Assembly (NCBI GenBank): GCA_947652115.1
Contig: OX393574.1
Span: 12,487,654 to 12,551,653 of the forward strand
Length of the DNA stretch: 64,000 nt
DNA from: Blastomussa wellsi
Taxonomy: Eukaryota > Cnidaria > Anthozoa > Scleractinia > Plerogyridae
Direction: 5' to 3'
Shown here: piece by piece, positions 30,483 through 41,802 of the stretch
Position numbering within the stretch: position 1 is the first letter of the stretch
Layout of the letters: each line of letters opens with the position of its first letter
Notes under the pieces: generated by a model
Told to the model about the DNA's origin: nothing
The model's input: the letters and a program-made list of their open reading frames with translations, nothing else
Database searches by the model: none
Position numbers and translations under genes: made by a program

Positions 30483-32870
30483 ATGAATAACACAACTTTG
30501 AAAGAAGAAACCTGTTTCAAAGTGGATATCTTCCCGCTGTTTGTATTTGCTTTCGTCGTAAACATCGCCTCACTTATCGCCGTCTTAAAAGCCAGACCAA
30601 GAAAATCAACTCCAAGTTCTGCCAAACAGATTCACATTTTAATCTGTTGTCTCGCTGGTTCCGACACACTATCAGTTGGTTTACAATGCGTGATGCCTTT
30701 TGCTTCGTTCCTAAATTGCGGTTGGTGGGGAGGCAAACTAACTTGTTCTCTTTTTGGATATGTTAACGCCATCTTGATCTTATGGTCTGCCTGGATCGTG
30801 GCCTTACTGAGTTTTCAGAGATTTCTGGTCACAGCTTTTCCATTGATACATCAACGCGAGTTTACAACGAGCCGGATCAAGTCTGCATTAATTTATTTGT
30901 TTTTTGCGCTTTCTCTGGTCCTTTCTCCGCCATTTTTTGGTATCGGGGAATTCGTTTACTATGAAACCGGCCAATTTTGCAGTGTTAGCTTAACAACAAC
31001 TGGAATTCCAGACACCGTGTTTCTTGGGATTCTTGACGCACAAGGTTTTGTCTGCGTTTTGGCAGTGCTGGTTTTTAATGTCCATACAATTGTGTCACTC
31101 AAAACAAGGAGGTCAGGATCTGCATTTCACACGCAGACAGTACGTGCCATGAAAGATTCCAGCTCAACATTTTTATCTTTAACAAAAACGGTCGCCCTGG
31201 TGTTCTGTATCTGCAATATTCCCCTTTTGGTAAGTTAATTAGGCCCATAGAAAATGTTTGGTCTCCCCAGAAACAAGTAAAGTATGCGAGCCTGAGGAAA
31301 TCAAGTTTCTCTTTAAGGCCCTAGTCAGCCACACCTTTGTTATTGTTTACATCCGAAAGTTTCAGCACAGGGAGCAGAGGAGTTATGCTTGAAACATCAA
31401 TAAAAGAAACGTCTTACCTTCGTTCTTGTATTTATTCAATTCTTTTAGTTAAAACCTCATTTGTGAACCAAACATACGTATATTAATTTGCGATCGATCG
31501 TTTCGAACCGCCATCATTATGAATAGTGCCGAGCACTGTGCATTCAGTTGGACGAAGTCCAACGAATGATTTTCGGAAAGCGAAGCTTCGGCTCGTCCAA
31601 CTGAATGCACAGCGGTCGACACTATTCAGAATGATGGCGGTTCGAAACGATCGATCGCAAATTAATATACGTATGTTTGGTTCACAAATGAGGTTTTAAC
31701 TAAAAGAATTGAATAAATACAGGAACGAAGGTAAGACGTTTCTTTTATTGACGTTTCAAGCATAACTCCTCTGCTCCCTGTGGTTTCAGTACTATATTTT
31801 ACCTGGAGCGCATCAAAACAAAAGATATTGCTGAGAAACTTGCTAAAAGTAATTGAAATACTTCCACAAACATAACCTACAGCAATGCAAAAGCACTTCA
31901 CCATACAATTTCCATAATTTCGATGGCATCGAAAATGGCGGAGGCTGACTAGGGCAGAAGACACAAAAAACAAACGCAGATAATTATCCAGAATTGTCTT
32001 ACTTTTTCCAAAAATAAGGACATTTGGTAGGACAACTGGAAAGGAAACAGTTTTTTCATGATTTTTCATAGGGAAAAAATCGTTGACATTTTGGGGTGAA
32101 CATATATTTTTAAACGGAAGTCGGCTCAACTGCTTGATACATTAAAATTAGAAGAGGAAATAAACAAAAATCAAGAAATACAAACAAGTGTCTGGGAACA
32201 CTTATTTGATTGGCTAACTTTTAACAAAAGAAAAACGAATCAAATCAACCGTTTTATAATCCCTTTGTTATAAGGGGAGTTTGTAACGGTTGATTTGGTT
32301 GGCTAGCCATTCAACTTCTGTGTTCCCAGAGTCCTTTGTTTTTCGTGCTCACTCTTCCCGCGGGAGGCTGGATACGAGAATTCGGTCAGTGCTTTCCTCG
32401 CTCCGAAGACTTCCGAAATTCAATCGAAAGTACTATTTAAATCTGATCTCTGTTGAATACGTGATCAATATCTAATATTCTGGGTAAGATGCTTGAATAG
32501 AGCAGGAACTGTCGCAGCTTTGTAAGTGAACATAGACTTTTTATTTGTACCTTTATGTAATTACCTTCATTTGTCTACTGTTTTCCTCTCGTAGGTCCGC
32601 ATAGCCGTGGACCTAGGCAAGCAGACAACGCACCGAGAACTTGGTTTAGAACACACCCTTACGATGGCCTTGATTTTTGTAAACCCTTTGCTAAATCCTT
32701 TCATTTACGTAGCCTGTCGGAAACGTTACAGACAAAGCCTACAGAGACTTCTTTGTTTTAAACTCTGCATTGGACCTGGAGTCGTTCCGCGGAATAATTC
32801 AGTTTCCGTTATCAAGGTAACGGAGAAGGTTAACCAACGATCGGAGATTTGTGAAGAGACAATGTTATGA
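30483..32870 (+). CDS. class A GPCR, prostanoid-receptor-like
   Basis: Exons 30483-31229 and 32595-32870 join in phase 0 to give 340 residues. The N-terminus MNNTT has N-glycosylation sequons. Seven hydrophobic segments are visible: TM1 with Asn (FVVNIASLIAV), TM2 with Asp (CCLAGSDTLSV), TM3 opening with a Cys (LTCSLFG), TM4, an extracellular loop Cys (GQFCSV), TM5, TM6 with CNIP split from its end by the intron, and TM7 with NPLLNPFIY. A helix-8 stretch CRKRYRQSL follows. The DRY box is replaced by QRF (LLSFQRFLVT). The short TM1-TM2 loop and the overall look recall EP-type prostaglandin receptors, but this is a by-eye impression; the ligand is unknown. It acts at the plasma membrane. No neighbour suggests a pathway. 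Being a class A GPCR is nearly certain; the subfamily is not. Confidence 0.88.
31318..31955. mobile_element. 638-bp foldback element in the GPCR intron
   Basis: GGCCCTAGTCAGCC at 31317-31330 mirrors GGCTGACTAGGGC at 31943-31955. Inside, arms at 31366-31554 and 31594-31782 are about 95% reverse-complementary over 189 bp (CGATCGATCGTTTCGAACCG, ATTAATATACGTATGTTTGG). Its transcript would form a very long hairpin inside the receptor pre-mRNA. It is non-coding; the 155-codon minus-strand frame over its right side is incidental. Confidence 0.9.
32192..32329. repeat. foldback with paired CTGGGAACAC / GTGTTCCCAG ends
   Basis: The outer pair is at 32192-32201 and 32320-32329; an inner pair, AATCAAATCAACCGTT / AACGGTTGATTTGGTT, is at 32238-32253 and 32285-32300. 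It is directly followed by CAGAGTCCTTTGTTTTTCGT, similar to the end of the MITE family at 26.2 and 60.4 kb. It lies in the GPCR intron, about 265 bp before exon 2. Confidence 0.7.
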
Positions 32871-32875
32871 ATAAA
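32870..32875 (+). terminator. AATAAA polyadenylation signal overlapping the GPCR stop
   Basis: AATAAA shares its first base with the TGA stop codon (32868-32870), so if it is used the 3' UTR would be only tens of bases long. Confidence 0.45.
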
Positions 32876-34369
32876 TCTTAATTACATAAACATGCCATTT
32901 GGCGTCTGTTATTCTAAGATTCGAGGCCCATTCCAGCATCTCCTTCCTATTTCGGGCAATTTCCCATGTCCCGACAAAAGTCTCACATATTTTAACTGAA
33001 TAGCTTTCTTTTGGCCTACTACGTTACAATCGATCTTCAACCGGAGATTTATCCTTCCATAGCAATCTCTTTCCCAGAGGCCACGATCCTTTTTTTTAAC
33101 GTGGGCTCTGGATGCAAGATTGCCGTGCCACCGGAAGGGTTAGATTACGTCACCAGAGAGAAGAAAATGGAAGTACAATATTGAAGAACATTTCTGTTAG
33201 AGAGTGTCTCAACTAAAACTTATCAAATTGCTACTGTGTGTAAGCACTTCGAGTTACCGTCACAATAAACAACGTTTTTCTTAAAGTTCACGTGTTCTTA
33301 ATATAATCAGAGCCCTCAGTTTCGGAAAACCCCTTTATCGGTCTGAAATGATGCGGCGAGAATTAATAAAAGGGTTGAAAACTAGAGGCAATTCTCAATA
33401 CTTTATGTCTACTGTTTATTAATCAGTTAGATGCAACTAATATAAATTGAGATACCAGAGCGTCAGCCTGTTTCGTTTAGCTACTAAATACTTAAAACTG
33501 CCAGTGGGATCTCGAGGTGCATGACCTCTATAAACGGATACCTAGCTCTTTAATACGGAAACTTTGTGTGTGCCTTCGGAGTCTGCATTTTTGAGGCTCG
33601 ACTGTATGATTACCAGTTTTACATTGTCAGTCGCGAAAAGGTTTGCGGGAGACTGAAGCCCCAAGGGATGGAAAGTTTGGGCGTTCCCGTTAAACGCGCG
33701 AGAATAAACGGTTGAAAACTAGAGGCAATTCTTCTTGCCTCTTGTTTAACTTGTACTGGAACTGAAATGAGTTAAAAAGATTTCCTGCTAGTAAATGGTC
33801 GTAAACTTGGACATTCATGTAAAAGAAGGTTGTGTGATCAATTAGAGATCGATCACAGGGTATACAATATATAGTTCAATAAATACGGGAAACAATTTCT
33901 GCTGTCGTAGTATGGATGTCCAATTATTTCAGTGTTATACAGTTTACATTGACTCATTCTATTTGCTTGATCGTCAAAATACCGTATTTTTGTTTCTCGA
34001 TTGAACGCCGGGCCCCGAATGAACGATGAGTTCAAGTAAACACAGTTTCTACCCGGGCCCGGTTTCAAAACTGCACCAGGGGAAGGCTATGAGCGAAACA
34101 AATACGGTTCTGAAGAAAAAATGTAAAAGAAAATACTTGAAAATTAACCTAATTAATTAAATGACCAGGTTTTTCCTTCATGGCAGCACATGCTTATTAA
34201 TAACAAAGCTTCTAGGCTCTCAAAAGCCAAACAACACAAACAATCATTACTATACTTCCTACAGCCTCTTTTACAAAGCCGAATTTTCCTCGCAAATCTT
34301 TGTTTTACTAAATCCATTTATCCCACAAGAAAAGCTTCTCAGGTCAAGCTCCAGAAGGTTGGCTCATCC

Positions 34370-34478
34370 TCGGTGTAAAAACCTGTGAAACTCACCAGTG
34401 ACGTCAAAACAAAGAACTCAAAACAATATAGAACAGAAAAACAATAGCTCACAAGAAAGTCACAGGTTTTTACACCGA
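34370..34478. mobile_element. 109-bp MITE, copy 1
   Basis: Begins TCGGTGTAAAAACCTGTGA and ends with its exact reverse complement TCACAGGTTTTTACACCGA. The interior contains ACTCACCAGTGACGTCAAAA and AACAATATAGAACAGAAA, shared with copy 2 at 34961. Confidence 0.88.
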
Positions 34479-34960
34479 AATAAACACAGATGGTCGGGTG
34501 CAGTCACTAAAACATGAATCGATATTTGAGAGGAAAAGTTTCCAGTTTTACAAGATAGATTAAAAAAACTTGATTATTTCGCGCCGATAAAATTCAATAA
34601 CTTGAGAGCATTTCAGTGAGCTTAATTTCCAGGGTAACTTGGAACAAGCCTTGTAGTTCATCCATTTTGGAACAAAGCAAAAATGCACAACCCTTTTTGA
34701 GTTTATTCAATATATCCAGGCTTTCTTCTAGGTGCGATACCAACTCTTTTCGTAATCCGCTTTTGCACCATTTTGCCTTTGATCCGGACCGGCCTCGCAA
34801 CTCCGAGATAATAAGTAAGTAGGTTTTCATTAGATGGAAATCTTTGGAGCAACGGTTTTGTTCTATTTAAATGTTTTCTTAATCCTAACTGACAACTGAG
34901 AATGACAATTGAAAAGAGGTGAGTCTTCCGGGATTTGTCTTCAAGCAAATAGCCCATCCA

Positions 34961-35094
34961 CGGTGTAAGAAACTGTGAAACTCACCACTGACGTAAAACA
35001 AAGAACGAACAAGACAACAAAGAACACAAAACAATATAGAACAGAAATAAAATAGCTCAAAAACAAAGAAAAAAGTCACAGGTTCTTACACCGA
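34961..35094. mobile_element. 134-bp MITE, copy 2
   Basis: Ends CGGTGTAAGAAACTGTGA / TCACAGGTTCTTACACCG. Same interior as copy 1 (ACTCACCACTGACGT, AACAATATAGAACAGAAA), with an extra AACAAGACAACAAAGAACAC block. The two copies are 480 bp apart in the same orientation. Confidence 0.86.
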
Positions 35095-36208
35095 GGTAAA
35101 CCTGAGCAAATTTCCTGATAAAAGCCCAAGTCTTGCATTTTAGCTCCACACTAAGTTTTGCATCTGACAGAATCCATTGGTGAGGGAGCGAATCATTTTG
35201 CGTTGAAGAATTTTGAACTTGTTCAAGGTTAGTGGTTTATAGCGTTTTTGATCAAACATTGCACAACCATCAGTTCCAGAAGTAACTCTCAGAAACAAAT
35301 ATAATTTGAGAGTTTACGCTAGTTTCCTTGTGAGACAACTTAAAACTTTTGGCATCAACATATAGTAGGCTGGTGAAGACGTTTTGAACGTTTAGGCAAT
35401 TAATATTATTCTTACCTTCGTTCGTGTTTAAAACAGCCAAAATAAAAAAAATTGGCTTCTTCGAGCAGAGCAATAAGGGGATGGGAAAGTTATAGAACAT
35501 AAAATCGATTCAGTTTGAATTTGGGAGTTTTATCGAATTCTGATAATGACAGTCTTAATTTACAAGAATTCTCAAAGACGCCCGTAAATTTTGAGACGTA
35601 GTCACTCAATTACAACAGAAAGGTAAGCTTTCATCAGTTTTGTCTTTTGGCGTTGTGACACTGGATGGATGCGGGAAAGCTAAAATCTGCGGTGAGCGAA
35701 TATCTACGAGACGGTTATGGATATACTTTTCTTTGACAGAAGACCTTTCAATTGCTTTAAGCCAAAGCCAAATAATGCGATGCGGTGACATCATGTTAGA
35801 TAGCAGAATTATTATGCTAGTCACTGCTGAAATCGTACTGAACAAAACTTTAAACTTATTCTGAAATATTTACTAAATGCACCGATGATGTATAATGGCT
35901 TTAAGCAGGTTACCACAGTTATCACAAGACAAAACACTCTATGCCCAAATGAACAATTTGTCTTTTGCTCGATCAATTGCTTTCGTGTTGCCAACTTTGA
36001 CAAATGTCACTTTTTTAAACTTTTTAAAACTGGCTTCATATACGTCAGTTCCGAGTAATTGCAAGGCGTTGATTTAATTTGTCAACTTTGACAACACCCT
36101 TAACTGCCGCATACAGACTCTTTCCATCTAGTCTTTCATGCTACGTATGGAACTTGACTGAAGTTTACTTCGTAGAAAGGAGAAATTACCATTGACTAAT
36201 GAACTGCA

Positions 36209-38627
36209 ATGAACTTTACGTTTCAGATGACGCGAATTCTGCTTCTCGGCTTGTCCGCGTTTGTCTTTTGGGTCCAGGCCCCATCAGATTGTCACGCTCG
36301 CAGGGCAGGTTCGAGTTCCCCGGATTTTAGCTATGCTGTTCTGATCGACGTTGGATCCACCGGAAGTACTCTGTACGTCTACAAATTCAACTTGAACAGA
36401 AATGGAAAGGTTGACAGTGTTAAAGACGTTGAAGAGCTCAGCAACTCCGTTGGAAAATTGAAACCTAGTCTTTCGTCGTTGCTTAATAAACCTATCGAGA
36501 TTGAGACGTACTTTCAGAAGTTCTTTGACGAAGCCAAGAAGATTGTTCCAAACGCCAAACAGAGTTCTACCCCGTTTGTTGTGCTAGCAACGGCTGGAAT
36601 GCGCCTGCTACCCAAATCCAATCAAGACACCGTTATGAGCAAAGTGAAACAAATCCTGAGAAGCAATCGATCACCATTCCTCTTCAGAGACTCTAACGTG
36701 GAAGTTATTTCCGGCAAGGAAGAAGCTATTTTTGCATGGATTACTGTGAACTTTATTAAAGGCGTGCTGACTTCGTCAAAGAAAAAGCGCTCAGTTTCTT
36801 GGGGTGTGCTAGACTTAGGGGGAGCCTCTACCCAAAACGCTATGAGTCTTTTCAAAAACGCCAAGAACGGAACTCCTCTAGAACTGGGAAAGAAAAGCTT
36901 CACATTGTTCGCTAGAAGCTATTTGGATATGGGACTGGCAACTTTTCACGATCGCTTCTTGGAATTTCTAGATCAGTGGGAAGGCAAAACGGTAGACAAA
37001 AACGGAAATATCAACAGTCCATGCCATCACCGAGGCTTTAGTGAAACCTTCCATGTCTCGAACGGAGGCCAAACCGTAAGTGTCGTTGGGGAGCCTAATT
37101 CAGAGGTAAGGATCATTCTTTGAAAAATATGTTACACTATATAAGAGGTACGCATATCTCCAACATTTCATTCTTTTTAGGCGCGTAAAGCAAATTTGTC
37201 CTCTTGCGTTCATGTCATATCACAGAATCGTGCGTCCTGCAAATCGAAAAATGAAGTCTTCTAAATCTCGTAAAACCTGTATGTAATGAAAGACATTTTT
37301 CGCATGCTTGACCATAACATTGTCAGTAAAATTGAAACTAACTTTAACAGTAAATTTCGCAATTGCGCAGGTTGTTTCTGTGCTGTTTTACGCTTTGCAA
37401 CTGAGATTTAGAATGGCCAGACCAAGACCCGTTTTCACCAAATCTAATTAAAGTGACCTGCACGGTTTACTTTCAATCGAATGTTGTAAAATTAAAACAA
37501 AAGTAATTACTTTGGTCAATTACAAAGAACGCACACAATCCAATGAACCAATCAAAACTCGAAGTAATGACACGTAACCAAAAGAAAGCGCGGGAAAACG
37601 TGAGCGTGAGAATCGCGATTGATTTTGGTTACTTCTGATTGGTTGAAAAAGAGTAACGCGAGATTTTTGAACCAATCACCGACTATAGTAATAGAAAACA
37701 AAAGCACTTCACTAATTACTCGATTGAAGAGGGGGGCGAAAGGGGGGGTCCGAAAACCGCAGAGAAATACGCCAAAAAAAACGCAAACCGCATCGGATTT
37801 TTTCCCGAATACCGAAACCGCACGTACATGGAGGCCACAATATGAAAGCTGACGTCAGCAAGAATTATGATATATTCTGATAACATTGTCCGTTAATATT
37901 AAACATACCATCATAACGCCAACGGTATATTGTACTACACTATCATAATCTATTTACTACTAACCAAATGCCGACCGTTCTAAAGAGTGTTATCACCGCA
38001 GACACTTTTTTCACCGAAAACTGCAACTTAAAGGTTGTAATAACCGGAAACCGCTTAGGGCTTTAAAACCGCAATACCGCCAGTAACAATAAAAATTACC
38101 ACAAAACCGCATCACCGCGAACCCTTAGGCCCCCCTCATTGAAAATGCTATCTAACCTTATATACTTGCTGGCCAGATAGATTGGTTGCTTGTTCATTTA
38201 CTTGCTCACTTTCTTACTGCAGGTGTGCCGAGAACTTATTGATGAAATGCTGTTTTGTGAGGACCGTCAGTCTGAAAAGTGCCCCTTTCATGACCAGCCA
38301 CCATTAATGGGCAAGTTCATCGCGTTTTCTGCTTTTCATACGGTAATCGACCGTATTGGCGCTCTAATTTGTGATGACAAACCCGTCACTGTGGAACAAA
38401 TTGGTTGCGCTGCCCAGAAGTTCTGCTCGAAACCATACAAGGTGGTGAAACCGATTGACGAAGGATACGTTAAGTTCTCGTGTTTGTGGGGTAATTATGT
38501 GTACAAGCTCTTGCAAAAAGGTTATAAAATGCCTCAAAGAAAGAAGATTTATGTTCAGACGAAGTTAAAGGGGTATTCATTGAGCTGGATCATGGGCGCT
38601 GTGTTGTCCAAAACTGAGCTACTGTAA
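36209..38627 (+). CDS. ENTPD: ectonucleoside triphosphate diphosphohydrolase (GDA1/CD39 family), probably secreted
   Basis: Exons 36209-37105 and 38223-38627 join in phase 0 into 433 residues. The N-terminus (MTRILLLGLSAFVFWVQA) looks like a signal peptide; the first Met adds six residues before it. The five apyrase-conserved regions are visible: ACR1 LIDVGSTGSTLYVYKF, ACR2 VVLATAGMRLLP, ACR3 ISGKEEAIFAWITVNF, ACR4 GVLDLGGASTQNA, and near the C-terminus ACR5 YSLSWIMGAVL. ACR3 contains the catalytic-base Glu and ACR4 the DLGGAS phosphate-binding loop. No second hydrophobic segment follows, and the length resembles soluble ENTPD5/ENTPD6 and plant apyrases more than two-TM CD39. It should hydrolyse extracellular or luminal NTP/NDP to NMP with Ca/Mg; substrate preference cannot be read. 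It could instead be retained in the secretory pathway. Confidence 0.93.
37490..37735 (+). repeat. dispersed repeat (CCAATCA / GCGGGAAAAC family), copy 4
   Basis: TGAACCAATCAAAACTCGAA, AAAGCGCGGGAAAACGTGAG, CTTCTGATTGGTTGAAAAAG and TTGAACCAATCACCGACTAT match the other copies. Located in the ENTPD intron. Confidence 0.82.
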
Positions 38628-38645
38628 ACATTGGGAATGAATTCG

Positions 38646-38651
38646 AATAAA
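38646..38651 (+). terminator. polyadenylation signal of the ENTPD gene
   Basis: AATAAA begins 19 bp after the stop codon. A second AATAAA lies at 39010-39015. Confidence 0.5.
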
Positions 38652-41600
38652 TGCTAGGGAAAGTTGTGTCAGTTGCAAGTTCAAATCAAGATTATTTCTT
38701 TAGCTTAGTTCCCTCTTAGGCCTAATCACTTGTGCTTTTTTCTCCTGTTCCTGTCATGATCTCGTGTTTCTTTGTCTTTGTGAAGTCCCCAAAACTTTCA
38801 CTGTTTCTTTGCCGGATCGGAATTGAACTTTTCATTGTCCAATGTTTCACGATTTTTCATCAGCAACAGCTATTGTATCAAAAGTTTTTGGACAACAGCT
38901 TATAGTCGCTCGCCATTTCAAAAAGGAATGTTGTCTGAAATTAAAATAAGGCAGGGTAAACTTTTGTGTAGCAGTCGAGATTGTATTGTTGAAATGATCA
39001 GTGTTGATCAATAAAATTTTTGACCTATAAAAAGCGTTGTTTGATCTTTCAAACCTTCTTGGCCGGTGCAGTGACAAGTAATCAGTAGTTGAATTGAATG
39101 ATTGGCATTTCATAGCCTGTATTTTGTAAAACAAAATTACCATTAATTTTTTTTTCTCCGTCGAAAGAGAGTATGACGATGTTTGGTCGTCAAGTCCTTT
39201 CGTTCCAAGTGTTTGTGTTCCGGAAAAACCTGCCCAAAAGATTTTAATCTGCCCCATTCACAAAGATTTACAGGTGAATTCGAGTTACTCAACCACCTGG
39301 GTCTTGGCGCGGGAAGAAGTATTCACATGGTTGTAGGGACCAGAATCAGCAAATCCTAAAATGAAAGCTGGTTGTCATGCACGAGGAAATTTAGAACATC
39401 GCCAGGCATAAGTAGTGGTAATAGGACTGAATGGAGTCCAATTCGGTCTGTAATCATACGACTCATTAACAAAATCGGACAACCGCGTAGCGGGATGTCC
39501 GATTTGATTAATCACGAGTGCGATTACAGACAGAATTGGACGACACGAAGTCCTGTTACCAATTAATCATAACTACAACAAAATTCGAGAAATACCTCCG
39601 CAAAGCAAAACCTGTTGACGATTTATTATCGCTGTGATAAAATAAGCGATATTTGAAAATGAAAGTTCTAGAAGTTTCAGTCGTATTAAGGAACCAAAGA
39701 AAAAGCGCGCGCATGTGCAGCACGCAAACCTTGTTATTGGACACTTTCTTATTGGACACTTAGGTTACGCGCGCTCCGATTTGATCAAAAAAAGGGCGCG
39801 CTAAGAACCAATCAGATTCGAGAATTTTGTTATAGTTACAGATTAACACAATTATAAAGAAGACAAAAAACATTCGGCTTTTCACCTTTAGTTTTTTGTG
39901 CGGTGGTCTTCACTCTATTCACAGGTTAAATTAATACACATCCGAAAGATAAATGCTCTCACAAAAACTCGATACACATTTCACTCCTGGTAGAACGATA
40001 GGTAAAATTAATCTGTTCACCAAAAGTAACTGGGAACGACGCCCTGATAAAGATATTGATTGGGTACCGGTTACCGGTTTTTTGGTGTCCGTAGACTTGA
40101 TTTTCCCGTTTTCGTTTTCACTGATCATTCAAAAGAATTACTAATTAAAACTTCATTTTGCAACCGTGCAGAATATTGGTTTGAGAAACGTGATTGGACA
40201 AAATATCGAAATCCAAATTTCGAATTTGCATTTTTCATTTTATTAGAGGGAATAGACCATTAAACTATTTCAATTTTGCATCTTGTCACAATGCCCATAT
40301 TAAGCTGTTTTATTAACTTCACCGGGAAAAATAAATGTAAGCAGCGAATTTTGCTGAAATGCGCTTCAGTACAAGGACAGAACTTTCAACATGACTTCCT
40401 ACAAAACAAGGAAATGAACGGAAGAGATTAGATTAGAACCATCCTCGGGAAAATCAAGTAGATTAATATATCAACACTTATTAACCACTGAATCAGTGGT
40501 CAGGATTAATTTGTGTTGAACTATTCAGTTATTGGAAGAAATTAGCTTTGTAACCTTTTGAAATTCTGTGTGCGTTTCAAGGCTCCGCTTTTCCGCCACG
40601 CCCTGCAGCAAAATGGCTCGATCCTATGGGAAATTAGGTGCTGACAACGGGGGTGGGCAAATCTTTCCATGATTTTTTTCGAACCTGTGAACTGACCGGA
40701 AATAATAAAATACGTAATAATAAACAGTCAACGGCACGAAAAAGTTGTATATTGTCCGTTTTCACGCATCTTTTCTTTGCTTATTTTGGATACCCGTTTA
40801 GAATTAGGGAAAAATAAATCGCGTTTCTGCCTATCTTCCCCTCTAACTGATAAGATCGAAAACGTTTTTTATTTTTATAAAAAATCGGGCATGCGTGTCA
40901 AAGGGTCGTTGTTATATCTTCCTGCCTGCTTTCGTACTCAAATATACTCAAAAATATACTGCCATATACGGAAAAAATGTGATGTATTTATCGTTAGCTT
41001 TGGTGCGAAAGAAACTATTTTACGTCTTTCTTTAAGTTATTTTGGATGCCCCTTTAATTGCATTTTAATAGAATTAGAGGGGCAAACGCGTTTTCGTCTA
41101 CGTCCACTCTGATACAATCAAAACTGCTCATCATTGCCATCAAAAATACGCCAATTTGAAAACGCTATTTAGGGTGAGTACGAATGGGGACATTTCAACT
41201 TCCGAGAACGCAGCGTTTACGAGCGTTGTAGGCCACAGGTAAAAAACCGAAATGCGTTTGTGCGGACGAGGCCTTGAGATGCAGGGAAAAATGGCCATGG
41301 GTGATGGCAAAAGTCCAATGTCAAGCATACAGATCAAATGATCAAAGCATCGGCCAGTTTTATCATTAATTTCCCGAGTTTGACACCCACTTCCGTACAC
41401 AATCAGCTATTTGCTGTCTACTGGTCAATCTCTAAACGAATTTGTGTGTGACTGCATGGAAAACAGACATAATCGTGTTTTCCCTCTTTTCAACTACTCG
41501 CCGAGCTACTTGGTTTTCTCATGCGGAATGGGCTTGGATCGATCGCAAACATTTCGAAAATAAAGTTTTGGAAAAAATTCGAAAAATACAGCACAAAATA

Positions 41601-41802
41601 TTGAGAACGAGAGATATACAGGCTGTAGGGTCAGCGGTTTCTAGTATGCAAATCATGTGATCAAGTCAGGGCAAAGGAAGTGAGGTTTCCTAGCGAATGG
41701 ATGTTTTCATCACAAAAGACGTGCAATATTAACTTGGTAAATCACGATTGTAATCGTTGCAAATGCTAAGTGGCGAGTTCTTTGCCTTGTGCATAAGGGA
41801 GA
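38652..41802. other. intergenic, one foldback, no gene
   Basis: No gene was recognised. A foldback is listed at 39416-39560. A smaller hairpin (AACACTTATTAACCACTGA / TCAGTGGTCAGGATTAA) lies at about 40472-40516. Confidence 0.4.
39416..39560. repeat. foldback with about 65-bp arms
   Basis: GAGTCCAATTCGGTCTGTAA, then AACAAAATCGGAC, pairs with GTCCGATTTGATTAATCACG, then GATTACAGACAGAATTGGAC, around a loop AACCGCGTAGCGGGAT. It is likely a small MITE. Confidence 0.85.

Larger units (their letters stand above)
32876..36208. other. intergenic, two short MITEs, no gene
   Basis: No coding region was recognised. Two related short MITEs (34370-34478, 34961-35094) are listed separately. Confidence 0.4.

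Noticed and set aside
31662..32129. 155-codon minus-strand frame beside the GPCR intron foldback
   Set aside because: It covers one arm of the inverted repeat and has no recognised domain.
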